Positions 1 through 8,573 of a DNA stretch of 64,000 nt are shown in pieces. Under the pieces are notes generated by a model, which was not told the origin of the DNA, did no database searches, and saw only the letters and a program-made list of their open reading frames with translations. Numbering within the stretch: position 1 is the stretch's first letter; each line of letters opens with the position of its first letter. The DNA comes from Xanthobacter autotrophicus Py2. GTDB lineage: Bacteria > Pseudomonadota > Alphaproteobacteria > Rhizobiales > Xanthobacteraceae. The position numbers and the translations under genes were made by a program. The DNA is taken from contig CP000781.1 in NCBI GenBank assembly GCA_000017645.1, positions 4,575,501 to 4,639,500 of the forward strand, written 5' to 3'.

Positions 1-744
1 GGCTCCCAGCGCATCGCAATCGAGGACGGTTCGGCCGGAGGCCTCGGTGCGGACCTGCGGCGGCGGGCGCCGGACATCGCGCTGTTCGCCAATCTCGGTG
101 CCGCCCAGCTTCTGGCCGCGAGGGGGCTGGATGCCGCCCGCCGCGCTGTGGAGATGATCGGGGCGGATGTCCTCGTCATCCACCTCAACCCGTTGCAGGA
201 GGCGATCCAGCAGGGTGGCGACCGGGACTGGCGCGGCGTGTTTGACCGTATCGGCTCGCTCTGCGTCAGCCTGTCCGCGCCGGTAGTGGTGAAGGAGGTG
301 GGCTTCGGCCTGTCCGGCGCCGTGGCGCGGCGGCTGGCGGACTGCGGGGTTGCGGCGCTGGACGTGGCCGGGGCAGGGGGCACCAATTGGGCGCTGGTGG
401 AGGGCGAGCGCGGCACCGGGCGCAGCCGCGCCGTCGCCACCGCCTTCGCCGACTGGGGCATTCCCACCGCCCAGGCGGTAGTCGAGGTGCGGGCGGCCTG
501 CCCGGACCTTCCCCTCATCGCCTCCGGTGGCGTGCGGCACGGGGTGGATGCAGCCAAGGCCATCCGGCTCGGCGCCGACCTCGTGGGTCAGGCGGCGGGC
601 ACCCTCAAGGCTGCCATCACCTCAACCGAGGCGGTGGTGGAGCATTTTTCGCAGATGACGGACCAACTGCGCATCGCCTGCTTCGCCACCGGGGCGGCGG
701 ACCTTGACGCGCTGCGCCGTGTGCCGCTCGCCACGATGGATTGA
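1..744 (+). CDS. fni: Type II isopentenyl-diphosphate delta-isomerase, 3' part
   Basis: The frame is open from the first base, so the gene begins before the window and only its last 247 codons are seen. Type II (FMN- and NADPH-dependent) isomerases interconvert IPP and DMAPP in isoprenoid synthesis. The visible part starts inside the family's 'GSQR' region and continues with the TIM-barrel motifs 'HLNPLQE', '[10 protein letters not shown]', 'IASGGVRHG' and 'GADLVGQA', where flavin phosphate and substrate bind. It ends 6 bases before the convergent DUF1194 gene. An internal ATG at 148 is not the true start, because strongly conserved family sequence precedes it. The identification is firm; the length of the missing N-terminus is unknown. 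Confidence 0.93.
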   Translation, partial: GSQRIAIEDGSAGGLGADLRRRAPDIALFANLGAAQLLAARGLDAARRAVEMIGADVLVIHLNPLQEAIQQGGDRDWRGVFDRIGSLCVSLSAPVVVKEVGFGLSGAVARRLADCGVAALDVAGAGGTNWALVEGERGTGRSRAVATAFADWGIPTAQAVVEVRAACPDLPLIASGGVRHGVDAAKAIRLGADLVGQAAGTLKAAITSTEAVVEHFSQMTDQLRIACFATGAADLDALRRVPLATMD

Positions 745-750
745 ACATTT

Positions 751-1593
751 TCAATTGGCCCAGTGATCCATCCAGATCTTCTCGCCGATGGTGCAGGATA
801 CCCGTGGTTCCTTCGCGGCCGCGCGCTGGACGAGGCCGGGGCCGGGCGGCGGCACCACGCCGGCCACCTCCATCACCAGCTTGGTCTTGATGGCGCGGGC
901 AAACTCTTCCGTATGCTGCACCGGAATGACGAAAGCGCCCGGGCCGCCGATGACGCAATCCTCATAATAGGCATCCAGCTCCGGCACATCGAGGGCGGAG
1001 GAGGCGCCGCGCTTCAGCAGCAACGGCAGGCCGTTCACGGTGATGCCCCGCTGCACCACGGCATCGCGCGCCAGGGCCACCGGCGGGCCCTGATTGTTCA
1101 CGCCGTCGCCGGACACGTCGATGACGCGCCGCAAGCCCTTGTAGCCGTTGAGGTCGAACTGGTCAGCGCTGAACAGAAGGGCGCTCGATATGGAGGTGCG
1201 GTACACCCGCCGCAGCGGCGCGCCCAGCACCGCATCGGCGAAGGCCTTGGCGGTCTGCGGGCCGTCGATGATGCGCCAGTCCACCACCACCTTCTGCTCG
1301 CCGTCGCCGGCCCATTCCACATATTCCACCGCGATGCGACCCGAAGGGCCGAGGCGAAGGGCATCGAGGAATTCGCGGGAAACTACCGCCGAGGCATAGC
1401 CCTCGCGCTGGAGGGCCTGCTCTTCCGTATCCATGGAATAGGAAACGTCGACGGCGAGGACGAGTTCGAGATCCACGTCCATACCGCTGTTGCCGGCGCG
1501 GGCCGACGCGATGCCGGCAAGGACGAGAAACGCGAGACCCAGAACGAGGCTGCCTGAAGCCGGGGACCGGGACCAGAAGCGGCGCGAAAACAT
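751..1593 (-). CDS. DUF1194 secreted von Willebrand-factor-A-like protein
   Basis: This 280-residue protein begins with a signal peptide: basic 'MFSRRFWSR', a hydrophobic core and cleavage near 'ASARA'. The mature part opens with 'LELVLAVDVSYSMD', a MIDAS-like DxSxS metal site of a von Willebrand A domain, and later carries 'VIDVSGDGVNNQG', which fits the second MIDAS loop. This matches DUF1194, a family of exported proteins of unknown role. The start has a good ribosome site (GGGAGAG) upstream. It reads in the same direction as ribBX but lies 211 bases away. A metal-dependent protein-binding role in the periplasm is inference. Confidence 0.85.
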   Translation of the reverse strand: MFSRRFWSRSPASGSLVLGLAFLVLAGIASARAGNSGMDVDLELVLAVDVSYSMDTEEQALQREGYASAVVSREFLDALRLGPSGRIAVEYVEWAGDGEQKVVVDWRIIDGPQTAKAFADAVLGAPLRRVYRTSISSALLFSADQFDLNGYKGLRRVIDVSGDGVNNQGPPVALARDAVVQRGITVNGLPLLLKRGASSALDVPELDAYYEDCVIGGPGAFVIPVQHTEEFARAIKTKLVMEVAGVVPPPGPGLVQRAAAKEPRVSCTIGEKIWMDHWAN

Positions 1594-1804
1594 GGTTTTC
1601 TCTCCCGATGGGAAAGCGCGGCATCACGTCACACGGATGCTGACACCTTCCATCGGGGTCGAAAAGAGTTTAGCCGCCTGTTTTTCGCTCACGATTTAGG
1701 GCGGAAGCGTTGCGATTGCTCGCTTCCACCCGCAAGGCAAAACTGTCGTTGTTCTGTCACAACAGCTTAGCGGCACCTGCGCTGCACAAAATTGGCGCAT
1801 GCAC

Positions 1805-3118
1805 TCAGGCGTCGAGGGGCTCGGTGTCCACAATCTCGATGCCGAAGCCGGCGAGGCCCACATAGGTGCGGGACTTGGAGGCCAGCAGGCGAATCGAGAC
1901 GATGCCGAGGTCGCGCAGGATCTGGGCGCCGAGGCCGACCTCACGCCAGTGGCGGTCACGCTCGATCTCGCTGGACGACTTTTCCCCGCCATGGCCCATG
2001 GCGACGGCGGGCACGCCGGCGGTGCCGTCGCGCAGATAGACCAGCACGCCGCGGCCTTCCGCCTCGATGCGCTCCAGCGCCCGCTGGATGGTCTTGCCGC
2101 CGCCGAAGGCGTCGGCGATGGGATCGGCGCGGTGCAGGCGCACCAGCACCTTCTCGCCGTCGCCGATGCGGCCCTTGACCAGCGCCAGGTGGTTCACCGG
2201 ATCAAACGGCGTCACATAGGAAAAGCCCTGCAGCTCGCCGACGCAGGTGGGCACGGGAAATTCCGCCGCACGCGTCACCAGCTTCTCGCGGGCCTGCCGG
2301 TAGGAGATGAGGTCCGCCACCGAGATGCGGGTGAGGCCGTGCTTCTCGGAAAAGGCGGTGACCTGCGGGCCGCGCTGCACGGTGCCGTCGTCGTTCACCA
2401 GTTCGGCGATGACGCCCACCGGCGGCACGCCCGCGAGCCGGCACAGGTCCACGGCCGCCTCGGTGTGGCCCGAGCGCATGAGCACGCCGCCTTCCTTGGC
2501 GATGAGCGGGAACACGTGGCCCGGCCGCACGAAATCGGCCGCGCCCATGTTGGGATTGGCCAGCGCCCGCACGGTGTTGGTGCGCTCTTCTGCCGAGATG
2601 CCGGTCGTAGTGCCGTGCTTCACGTCAATGGAGATGGTGAAGGCGGTGCCCATGGGCGCATCGTTGTTCGACACCATGGGATCGAGCCGCAGCCGCTTGG
2701 CCTCGGACGGGGGCAGGGGCGTGCAGACGATGCCGGAGGTGTTGCGGATGACGAAAGCCATCTTCTCCGGCGTGGCGAGGGAAGCGGCGAGGATGAGATC
2801 GCCTTCGTTCTCGCGATCATCGTCGTCGGTGACGACCACGATCTCTCCCCGCGCGAACGCTTCGATGGCGGACTGGACGCGGGCCTGGGTATTATCGGTC
2901 ACGGCTAAACCTCGGATACTGGGCGCGGGAAGCCCGAGGAAATCGTTCGGCGTGACCTCGTGTCCCGTGGCCTGCGCGATCTTCTCGGCGGTCTCGCGGG
3001 AAATCCAGGCGCGGTCGTCGTTGCACAGGGCCGTGACGCTGGCAGGCGACATGCCCACCTGCTTCGCAAAGGCGCTACGCTTCGTTCCGGTCGCTGAAAG
3101 CCATTCCGCGAGCTTCAT
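1805..3118 (-). CDS. ribB: RibBX: N-terminal HTH + 3,4-dihydroxy-2-butanone-4-phosphate synthase + cysteine-less GTP cyclohydrolase II-like domain
   Basis: A protein of 437 residues in three parts. Residues 1 to about 62 look like a Cro/YdaS-type helix-turn-helix ('SAFAKQVGMSPASVTALC'). Residues about 75-285 are DHBP synthase, which makes the four-carbon riboflavin precursor from ribulose 5-phosphate; the acidic loop 'DDDDRENEGDL' and 'RSGHTEAAVDL' are intact. Residues about 295-437 resemble GTP cyclohydrolase II but lack the three zinc cysteines: the usual 'SECLTGD...RCDC' region reads 'HRADPIADAFGGG'. This is the RibBX arrangement known in Proteobacteria, so this half probably does not act as a cyclohydrolase. 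The ATG at 3118 keeps the HTH in frame. No FMN riboswitch is apparent upstream; instead there is a nested palindrome. Confidence 0.9.
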   Translation of the reverse strand: MKLAEWLSATGTKRSAFAKQVGMSPASVTALCNDDRAWISRETAEKIAQATGHEVTPNDFLGLPAPSIRGLAVTDNTQARVQSAIEAFARGEIVVVTDDDDRENEGDLILAASLATPEKMAFVIRNTSGIVCTPLPPSEAKRLRLDPMVSNNDAPMGTAFTISIDVKHGTTTGISAEERTNTVRALANPNMGAADFVRPGHVFPLIAKEGGVLMRSGHTEAAVDLCRLAGVPPVGVIAELVNDDGTVQRGPQVTAFSEKHGLTRISVADLISYRQAREKLVTRAAEFPVPTCVGELQGFSYVTPFDPVNHLALVKGRIGDGEKVLVRLHRADPIADAFGGGKTIQRALERIEAEGRGVLVYLRDGTAGVPAVAMGHGGEKSSSEIERDRHWREVGLGAQILRDLGIVSIRLLASKSRTYVGLAGFGIEIVDTEPLDA

Positions 3119-3137
3119 GCCGGCAGCATAACGCGGG

Positions 3138-3187
3138 AAAATTCAGTGACAATGAAAAATTTTCAGCATTCACGTTCGCTGAATTTT
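3138..3187 (-). promoter_or_regulatory. Nested inverted repeat upstream of ribBX, candidate operator
   Basis: Outer arms AAAATTCAGTGA (3138-3149) and TCGCTGAATTTT (3176-3187) are inverted copies matching at 11 of 12 positions. Between them is a perfect odd palindrome, TGAAAA-A-TTTTCA (3153-3165). The block is AT-rich within a GC-rich genome and sits 20-69 bases before the ribBX start, where the promoter should be. Repeated TTCA/TGAA half-sites suggest binding by a dimeric HTH protein. That the HTH domain of RibBX itself binds here is inference. Confidence 0.45.
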
Positions 3188-3196
3188 GCGGTTGGC

Positions 3197-3223
3197 AAAA
3201 AGGCTGCCGGGGAGGCAGCCTTT
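3197..3223 (-). terminator. Rho-independent terminator of the PRC-barrel gene
   Basis: On the minus strand AAAGGCTGCC and GGCAGCCTTT form a perfect 10-bp stem with a 5-base loop, and the T-run extends to 3197. It lies 24 bases after the stop codon of the PRC-barrel gene and separates it from the ribBX promoter. Confidence 0.8.
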
Positions 3224-3246
3224 CCGTCTCGTTGAGTGATGGGTAA

Positions 3247-3636
3247 TCACATGGCGGTCGTGCTGAAGGGCGGTACGCCATAATAATCCGACACCCGCCG
3301 CCCGTTGTCCGGGCTCCAGTCGTATTCGTCGGACGGATTGTATTTCGGCGCGTTTTCGATCTGCTCGCGCGAGAGGTTCACCCGGAAGCCGCCGACCGCT
3401 TCGTCATAGGTGAGGGTCTGCCACGGCACGGGATAATAATCCTCGCCGATGCCGAGGAAGCCGCCGAAGCTGAGCACGGCGTAGGACACCCGGCCGCTGC
3501 TCTTTTCCAGAATCAGCCGCTCGACCGAACCGATCTTCTGGTCCTGCGGATCGTAGACAGAGGTCCCCACCACCATGTCGCTAGCGACGAGGCTGGGGGT
3601 TTCCTTGATGTTGGGGTTCTGCACGTTGGTCTGCAT
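3247..3636 (-). CDS. PRC-barrel domain protein
   Basis: A 129-residue soluble protein with a PRC-barrel domain at about residues 16-90: 'ASDMVVGTSVYDPQDQKIGS' is the typical first strand pair, followed by 'VSYAVLSFGGFLGIGEDYYP' and 'VPWQTL'. Such small proteins are widespread in Hyphomicrobiales. The domain fold is shared with RimM and the photosynthetic reaction-centre H subunit, but the function of the stand-alone form is unknown. The C-terminus is rich in Tyr, Asp and Ser ('PSDEYDWSPDNGRRVSDYYG'). It is transcribed alone, with its own terminator. Confidence 0.85.
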   Translation of the reverse strand: MQTNVQNPNIKETPSLVASDMVVGTSVYDPQDQKIGSVERLILEKSSGRVSYAVLSFGGFLGIGEDYYPVPWQTLTYDEAVGGFRVNLSREQIENAPKYNPSDEYDWSPDNGRRVSDYYGVPPFSTTAM

Positions 3637-3760
3637 TCGCCTAACCTCCCGAAAGAAGACATATGCAGACCGAACGCAGGGGCGCCCATTACGTTCCCAC
3701 GCCCCGAAAATACTACCTGTCTGAAGGCCTATACAGTCATGCTTCAGTACAGGGTGCCGC

Positions 3761-4873
3761 TCACCCCTTGAACGGCCAGGCCACGCTTTCGCCCACCTGC
3801 CCGCGGTGGCGCAGGAAATGGTCGGCGAGCACGCACCACATCATGGCCTCGCCCACCGGCACCGCGCGGATGCCGACGCAGGGGTCGTGACGGCCCTTGG
3901 TGAAGATCTCCGTCTCCTGGCCGGTGCGGTCCACGGTCTGGCGGGGGGTGAGGATGGAGGAGGTGGGCTTCAGCGCGAACCGGGCCACGATGGGCGCCCC
4001 GGTGGCGATGCCACCGAGGATGCCGCCGGCATGGTTGGAGAGGAATTGCGGACGGCCCTCGTTGCCGAGGCGCATCTCGTCGGCATTCTCCTCGCCGGTG
4101 AGCTGGGCGGCGTTGAAGCCCTCGCCGATCTCCACACCCTTGGCCGCGTTGATGCCGAGCAGGGCGCTGGCGAGGTCGGCGTCGAGCTTGCCGTAGAGCG
4201 GCGCGCCGAGGCCCGCCGGAACGCCTTCCGCCACCAGTTCCACCACCGCGCCGATGGAGGAGCCGGCCTTGCGGACTGCATCCAGATACTCTTCCCAGAG
4301 TGGCACCGTCTTGGGGTCGGGGCAGAAGAACGGGTTGTTGGGGACCTCGTTCCAGTCCCAGCGGCTGCGGTCGATCTCGATCTCGCCGATGCGCACCACG
4401 GCCCCGCGCACGGTGACGCCCGGCAGAACCTTGGCGGCGATGGCGCCGGCAGCGACCCGCGTCGCCGTCTCCCGCGCCGAGGAGCGCCCGCCGCCGCGAT
4501 GGTCGCGGATGCCGTACTTGATGTCGTAGGTGAAATCCGCATGCCCCGGCCGGTAGGCACCGGCGATGTCGGCATAATCCTTGGAGCGCTGGTCCACGTT
4601 CTCGATCAGCAGCGCGATGGGCGTGCCGGTGGTGACGAGGCCGCCTTCGGGATGCTCCAGCGTGCCGGAGAGCACCTTCACCTGGTCCGGCTCGCGCCGC
4701 TGCGTGGTGAAGCGCGACTGGCCGGGCCGCCGCCGGTCGAGGGCGGCCTGCACATCCTCAAGGGTGAAGCGCAGGTTGGGCGGGCAGCCGTCCACCACGC
4801 AGCCGATGGCCGCCCCGTGGCTTTCGCCGAAGGTGGTGACCCGAAACAGATGCCCGAACGTGTTGAACGACAT
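3761..4873 (-). CDS. aroC: Chorismate synthase
   Basis: A 370-residue enzyme that converts EPSP to chorismate, the last step of the shikimate pathway, using reduced FMN. Family signatures are present: N-terminal '[17 protein letters not shown]' with the catalytic histidine, the middle '[18 protein letters not shown]', and near the C-terminus '[17 protein letters not shown]'. Length is normal. The start at 4873 gives the standard 'MSFNTFG' N-terminus. It shares a conserved alphaproteobacterial neighbourhood with the ribB, histidine phosphatase and fabI genes here, although its direct neighbours are spaced more than 100 bases away. Confidence 0.97.
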   Translation of the reverse strand: MSFNTFGHLFRVTTFGESHGAAIGCVVDGCPPNLRFTLEDVQAALDRRRPGQSRFTTQRREPDQVKVLSGTLEHPEGGLVTTGTPIALLIENVDQRSKDYADIAGAYRPGHADFTYDIKYGIRDHRGGGRSSARETATRVAAGAIAAKVLPGVTVRGAVVRIGEIEIDRSRWDWNEVPNNPFFCPDPKTVPLWEEYLDAVRKAGSSIGAVVELVAEGVPAGLGAPLYGKLDADLASALLGINAAKGVEIGEGFNAAQLTGEENADEMRLGNEGRPQFLSNHAGGILGGIATGAPIVARFALKPTSSILTPRQTVDRTGQETEIFTKGRHDPCVGIRAVPVGEAMMWCVLADHFLRHRGQVGESVAWPFKG

Positions 4874-5105
4874 GACGCGACAAAACCCCTCACTCGTCCC
4901 GGCTCAATAAACGAGGATCACGCGAGAGGAAACTCAAGTCTCGGTTCATGGCGTCCACCGTCCGGCCCAAGTTCGGCGCGGAACCTGCTTTAGGGCGCAG
5001 GACAACCGTGTTTGCGAAATCGTGGCGTCAAATGTGGCCAGCCTGTCACACAGGCATGCGCAGATGTGCTATGAGGAGCGCCGACGGAGAATTTTCTACC
5101 CCGCC

Positions 5106-6422
5106 ATGCCTTTGCTCGAAATCCTGATCGTCCTTTTCCTGGTGTTGCTCAATGCCGTTCTCGCCGCAGCGGAATTGTCCATCGTCTCGTCGCGCCCGGC
5201 GCGGCTGAAGACCTTCGCCGACAAGGGCCGCCGCGGGGCGATTGCCGCGCTGAGGCTGGGGGAAGATCCCGGCCGCTTCCTCTCGACGGTCCAGATCGGC
5301 ATTACCCTTATCGGTATTCTCGCCGGCGCCTTTTCCGGTGCGAGCCTGGGTGAAGCCTTCAGCGGATTCCTGCGCGACTCCGGCATGCCGGACAGCTTCG
5401 CCCAGCCCATCGGCTATACGGTGGTGGTGGCCGCCATTACCTATGTGTCGCTGGTGATCGGCGAGCTCATCCCGAAGCGGCTGGCCCTGCAGAATCCGGA
5501 GCCGCTGGCGTGCATCCTGGCGCCGCTGATGGTCACCCTCTCCAAGGTGTCGTTGCCGGCGGTGTGGCTGCTCGACAAGTCGACGCGGCTGGTGCTGCGG
5601 CTGCTGGGCGAGCGCGGCTCCAGCTCCAGCGCGGTCACCGACGAGGAGATCCGCGCCATCATCACCGAGGCCGAGACCGCCGGTGTCATCGATCCCGCCG
5701 AGCGGCGCATGATCGCCGGCGTGATGCGTCTCGCCGACCGGCCCGTCACCGCCATCATGACGCCGCGTCCCGACGTGGAATGGGTGGACATTTCCAAGGA
5801 TGCGGAAGAGGTACGCCAGGTGCTCCTCGACACCCCCCATTCGCGCCTGCCCGCCTGCGAGGGTTCGCCGGAGGAAACCATAGGGGTCATCCAGGCCAAG
5901 CGCGTGCTGGATGCCTATCTGAAGGGCGAGCGGCCCGATCCCCGCCAGTTCGTCCAGCAGGTGCCGTTCATCGTGGAGAATGTGGGGGCGCTGGAAGCCA
6001 TGCGCATCCTGCGTGGCGCCGAGGTGCCCATGGGCATCGTGGTGGACGAGTATGGCGACATGGCCGGCGTCGTCACTGGCTACGACCTGCTCCTCGCCAT
6101 CACCGGCTCGGTGGATGCGCCCGAGTACAACGAGGCCCGCAACGTGGTGGAGCGGCAGGACGGCAGCTATCTGGTGGCCGGCGAAACGCCCATCGACGAA
6201 CTGCGCGACCTGCTCGACGTGGGCTTCCCGGTGGACGACGGCTACCACACGGTGGCGGGCTTCGCCCTCTCGCACATCAAGGAACTGCCACAGGAAGGCG
6301 CCGTGTTCACCGCGCTGGGCTGGCGCTTCGAGATCGTGGACATGGACGGCCGGCGCATCGACAAGCTGCTGGTGTCCCGTCCCCACGTTCTCCACCGGCA
6401 GAAGGCCGCCGGGGAAGCCTGA
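5106..6422 (+). CDS. CorC/HlyC-type (CNNM-like) membrane protein with CBS pair
   Basis: From the ATG at 5106 the product is 438 residues. It has a DUF21 membrane domain (about four hydrophobic segments, residues 1-175, starting 'LLEILIVLFLVLLNAVLAAA'), a cytoplasmic CBS pair (about 195-325) and a CorC_HlyC domain ending near residue 425. This is the family often labelled hemolysin or magnesium/cobalt efflux CorC; the CNNM-type members bind Mg and ATP. The frame is open back to 5022, but the added residues are basic and unlike the family, so 5106 is preferred; a GGAGA lies 15 bases upstream, a loose fit. Substrate is not resolved. Confidence 0.87.
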   Translation: MPLLEILIVLFLVLLNAVLAAAELSIVSSRPARLKTFADKGRRGAIAALRLGEDPGRFLSTVQIGITLIGILAGAFSGASLGEAFSGFLRDSGMPDSFAQPIGYTVVVAAITYVSLVIGELIPKRLALQNPEPLACILAPLMVTLSKVSLPAVWLLDKSTRLVLRLLGERGSSSSAVTDEEIRAIITEAETAGVIDPAERRMIAGVMRLADRPVTAIMTPRPDVEWVDISKDAEEVRQVLLDTPHSRLPACEGSPEETIGVIQAKRVLDAYLKGERPDPRQFVQQVPFIVENVGALEAMRILRGAEVPMGIVVDEYGDMAGVVTGYDLLLAITGSVDAPEYNEARNVVERQDGSYLVAGETPIDELRDLLDVGFPVDDGYHTVAGFALSHIKELPQEGAVFTALGWRFEIVDMDGRRIDKLLVSRPHVLHRQKAAGEA

Positions 6423-6439
6423 CGACCCTCGCCAAAGCG

Positions 6440-6464
6440 ACCCTCGCCCGCCCGGGGCGAGGGT
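6440..6464. terminator. Hairpin between convergent genes
   Basis: ACCCTCGCCC (6440-6449) and GGGCGAGGGT (6455-6464) form a perfect 10-bp stem with a 5-base loop, between the convergent ends of the CorC-like gene and the next gene on the minus strand. There is no T-run, so efficiency as an intrinsic terminator is uncertain. Confidence 0.6.
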
Positions 6465-6477
6465 AGCGCAGGCGACC

Positions 6478-7230
6478 TCAGTCGCGCCGGGCGAGGGAGC
6501 GCAGGAAGCCCTCGTATTCCTCGGTCAGCTCCATATCCACGCCGAACGCATTCTTCAGCAGGATGTTGGCGATGAAGGGCTGGTCGTTGCGCTTCTCTTC
6601 CAGGGTCTCGCGCAGCACCGGCACTGTGTCCTCGATGTGCTTGAGGAAGGCGATGCCCTTCTCCAGGGTCTCGTTCCACTTGGCGCGATGCCAGATCGCC
6701 AGCGGGTACATGATCTCGTGGACGAAGTTGGACTTGCGCGCCTTCTCGAAGAAGCGCAGGCCCGCGCTCCAGTTCTCCTTGGCGCGCAGCGGCGGCGGCG
6801 GGATGTCGCCCAAAAGCATCTTCTTGCCGGCCTGGCCGACGAAGTCTTCCAGCGTGATCGGCGTGTCGATCTGGGTGCGGAAGTGCCAGAGCGCGAAATT
6901 GCCCGGATATTCCTTGCCCATCATGTCGATGAGGGCGGCTTCCACCTTGTCCACAGCGGCTTTGTCGCCTTTCAGCGCCGCCGTCATGCAGAAGGCGAAG
7001 ACCGCGTCGTTGGCCACATTGTGCACGCCGCCATTGGCGAGCTGGGCGGGGGTCAGGGCGGGGGTCTTGCCGTCGGCCGGAACGGTGGTCTCGCCCGCGC
7101 GCAGGTCGGTGATGAACTTGGTGATTTCGAGCCAGCCCATGTAGTTGGCGATGAAGGCGTCGGGGTCCACGTGCACGATGGCGAGGTTGAGCGGCATCTT
7201 CCGCTTTTGCAGTTCGGCCATGTCGGTCAT
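6478..7230 (-). CDS. Conserved-looking cytosolic protein, family not recognised
   Basis: I do not recognise this 250-residue protein. From the ATG at 7230 it begins 'MTDMAELQKRKMPLNLAIVH'. The frame stays open upstream to 7341, but that extension looks non-coding. It is mainly helical with mixed charge, has no signal peptide or membrane segment, and contains several Trp, Tyr and Phe clusters ('GNFALWHFRTQ', 'EIMYPLAIWHRAKW', 'EYEGFLRSLARRD'). The long uninterrupted frame and protein-like composition support a real gene. It is convergent with the CorC-like gene and lies 134 bases downstream of the histidine phosphatase gene in the same direction. Confidence 0.7.
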   Translation of the reverse strand: MTDMAELQKRKMPLNLAIVHVDPDAFIANYMGWLEITKFITDLRAGETTVPADGKTPALTPAQLANGGVHNVANDAVFAFCMTAALKGDKAAVDKVEAALIDMMGKEYPGNFALWHFRTQIDTPITLEDFVGQAGKKMLLGDIPPPPLRAKENWSAGLRFFEKARKSNFVHEIMYPLAIWHRAKWNETLEKGIAFLKHIEDTVPVLRETLEEKRNDQPFIANILLKNAFGVDMELTEEYEGFLRSLARRD

Positions 7231-7376
7231 GAAAGGGTCCCCCGGGGCTCGGGTCAAAAAGGCATGAAGGAAAGGCGGGAGCGTCGCGTTCACGACAACG
7301 CCGCCGGGCGTACCGGTTTGACGCAGCAAGAAAAATGCCAAAGGAGAGGGGGCTTGGACCCGTGCGTGCGGAGCTT

Positions 7377-7967
7377 TTAGTCCGCCACTTCGAAGCCGCC
7401 GGGGGTGACCACGTAAATCGCGCCCTGGCGCACCGGCAGGATGGCGGCTTCGCCCTCCGGCATGCCGGCCTTCACGTGCAGCAGCGCCCGGATGACACCG
7501 CCGTGGGTGACGATGACCGCATCGTCCGCGATCTCGTCACAGGCTGCGTTCACCCGCTCGCACAGGTCGCCGTAGCTTTCGCCGCCGGGCGGGGTGAAAT
7601 TCCACGGGTCGAGGTCGCGCTTGCGCACGTTGAGCTGGTCGCGGCGGCGCAGTTCGGGCCAGGTCTGGCCTTCCCACTGGCCGAACGAGATTTCGGCAAG
7701 GCGCGGGTCGGTGGGGAATTCGCTCGCGGGCAGATCGAGGCAGGTGCGCAGGATGCGCATGGTCTCCACCGCCCGCGACAGGGGGCTGGAGACATAGGCC
7801 AACGCCCTGGGGTCGCCGGCGAGCTGGGGCAGCACGCGGCCGACACGTCCGGCCTGGATGCGGCCAAGGGCGTTGAGGGGCACGTCGCGGCGGCCCTGCA
7901 GGCGACCGACCACGTTCCAGTCGGTCTCGCCGTGGCGCACCAGGAAGAAGCGTCGGTTGGTGCTCAT
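7377..7967 (-). CDS. Histidine phosphatase family protein (phosphoglycerate mutase-like)
   Basis: A 196-residue protein of the histidine phosphatase superfamily. The phospho-acceptor motif 'LVRHGETDWN' lies at the N-terminus with the second arginine in 'SSPLSRAVETM'. The acid/base residue is in 'LAEISFGQWEG' and the second catalytic histidine in 'VIVTHGGVIRALL'. Members include cofactor-dependent phosphoglycerate mutases and broad phosphatases; the substrate cannot be read from the sequence. Start 7967 places the motif at the usual position. An upstream in-frame start at 8057 would overlap the next gene. Its place near fabI and aroC is common in Hyphomicrobiales. Confidence 0.9.
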   Translation of the reverse strand: MSTNRRFFLVRHGETDWNVVGRLQGRRDVPLNALGRIQAGRVGRVLPQLAGDPRALAYVSSPLSRAVETMRILRTCLDLPASEFPTDPRLAEISFGQWEGQTWPELRRRDQLNVRKRDLDPWNFTPPGGESYGDLCERVNAACDEIADDAVIVTHGGVIRALLHVKAGMPEGEAAILPVRQGAIYVVTPGGFEVAD

Positions 7968-8025
7968 GGGAGGCGTACCGGCGCGCGGCTGGGACCGAAA
8001 AGTCGACGCGCCGCCCTGAAGGTGG

Positions 8026-8532
8026 TCACCGCGGGGGCACCGCAATGACGTGGTCATACCAGGCGCCGCGCGGCGGATAGGTCACCCGGAGCGCGATCTG
8101 CGATCCCGGCGCGGCCTTGCCCTTGAAGCTGACCACCAGCCCCTTTGCCGGTCGGCCGAGGCAGAGCGTGGTGGCGCCGCCGTCGATGGCGCGCGCGGTG
8201 AAGCTGCCGTAGCGGATAAACACCTGCCCGCCGGGCGGGGCCGACAGCACCCTGATGGTGGGCACCTGGGTCTGCTGGCAGTTGAAATCCGCCGTGCCGG
8301 CCGCAAACAGGGCGTTGCGGGTGCCGGAGCCGCCGATCAGGAAGGCGGTGCCGTATTCGCTGGGCGTCACATAATCGGGGAAGACCGCGCCGCCGGGGCC
8401 GAAGATGCGGTCCCGAAGCGGGTATTCCTGCAGCGTCGGCGGGCTCTGCGCGAAACCCTCGCCGGAGAAGGCCACAAGGCCGGCCGAAACCGCCAGGGCG
8501 GACAGGGCGGCGCGAAGGACGATCGCCGGCAT
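8026..8532 (-). CDS. Small secreted protein of unknown function
   Basis: A 168-residue protein starting at 8532, with a clear ribosome site (AGGAGAA) before the ATG. The N-terminus is a signal peptide (hydrophobic 'LSALAVSAGLVAFSGEGFAQ', cleavage near FAQ-SPP). The mature part is rich in Pro, Gly and beta-branched residues and has two cysteines (in 'DFNCQQ' and 'TTLCLGRP') that could form a disulphide. It lies between fabI and the histidine phosphatase gene on the same strand, 41 bases after fabI, so the three may be co-transcribed. No domain recognised. Confidence 0.75.
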   Translation of the reverse strand: MPAIVLRAALSALAVSAGLVAFSGEGFAQSPPTLQEYPLRDRIFGPGGAVFPDYVTPSEYGTAFLIGGSGTRNALFAAGTADFNCQQTQVPTIRVLSAPPGGQVFIRYGSFTARAIDGGATTLCLGRPAKGLVVSFKGKAAPGSQIALRVTYPPRGAWYDHVIAVPPR

Positions 8533-8573
8533 GGGGTTCTCCTGATGGCGCGCGGGTGCGCGGGTTTGCGATC

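Noticed and set aside
1703..1727. GGAAGCG/CGCTTCC hairpin downstream of ribBX as a terminator
   Set aside because: Stem of 7 bp with an 11-base loop and no T-run on either strand; too weak to claim.
2290..3120. FMN riboswitch for ribB
   Set aside because: The 128 bases upstream of the gene are too short and lack the conserved riboswitch core; they hold a terminator and a palindrome instead.
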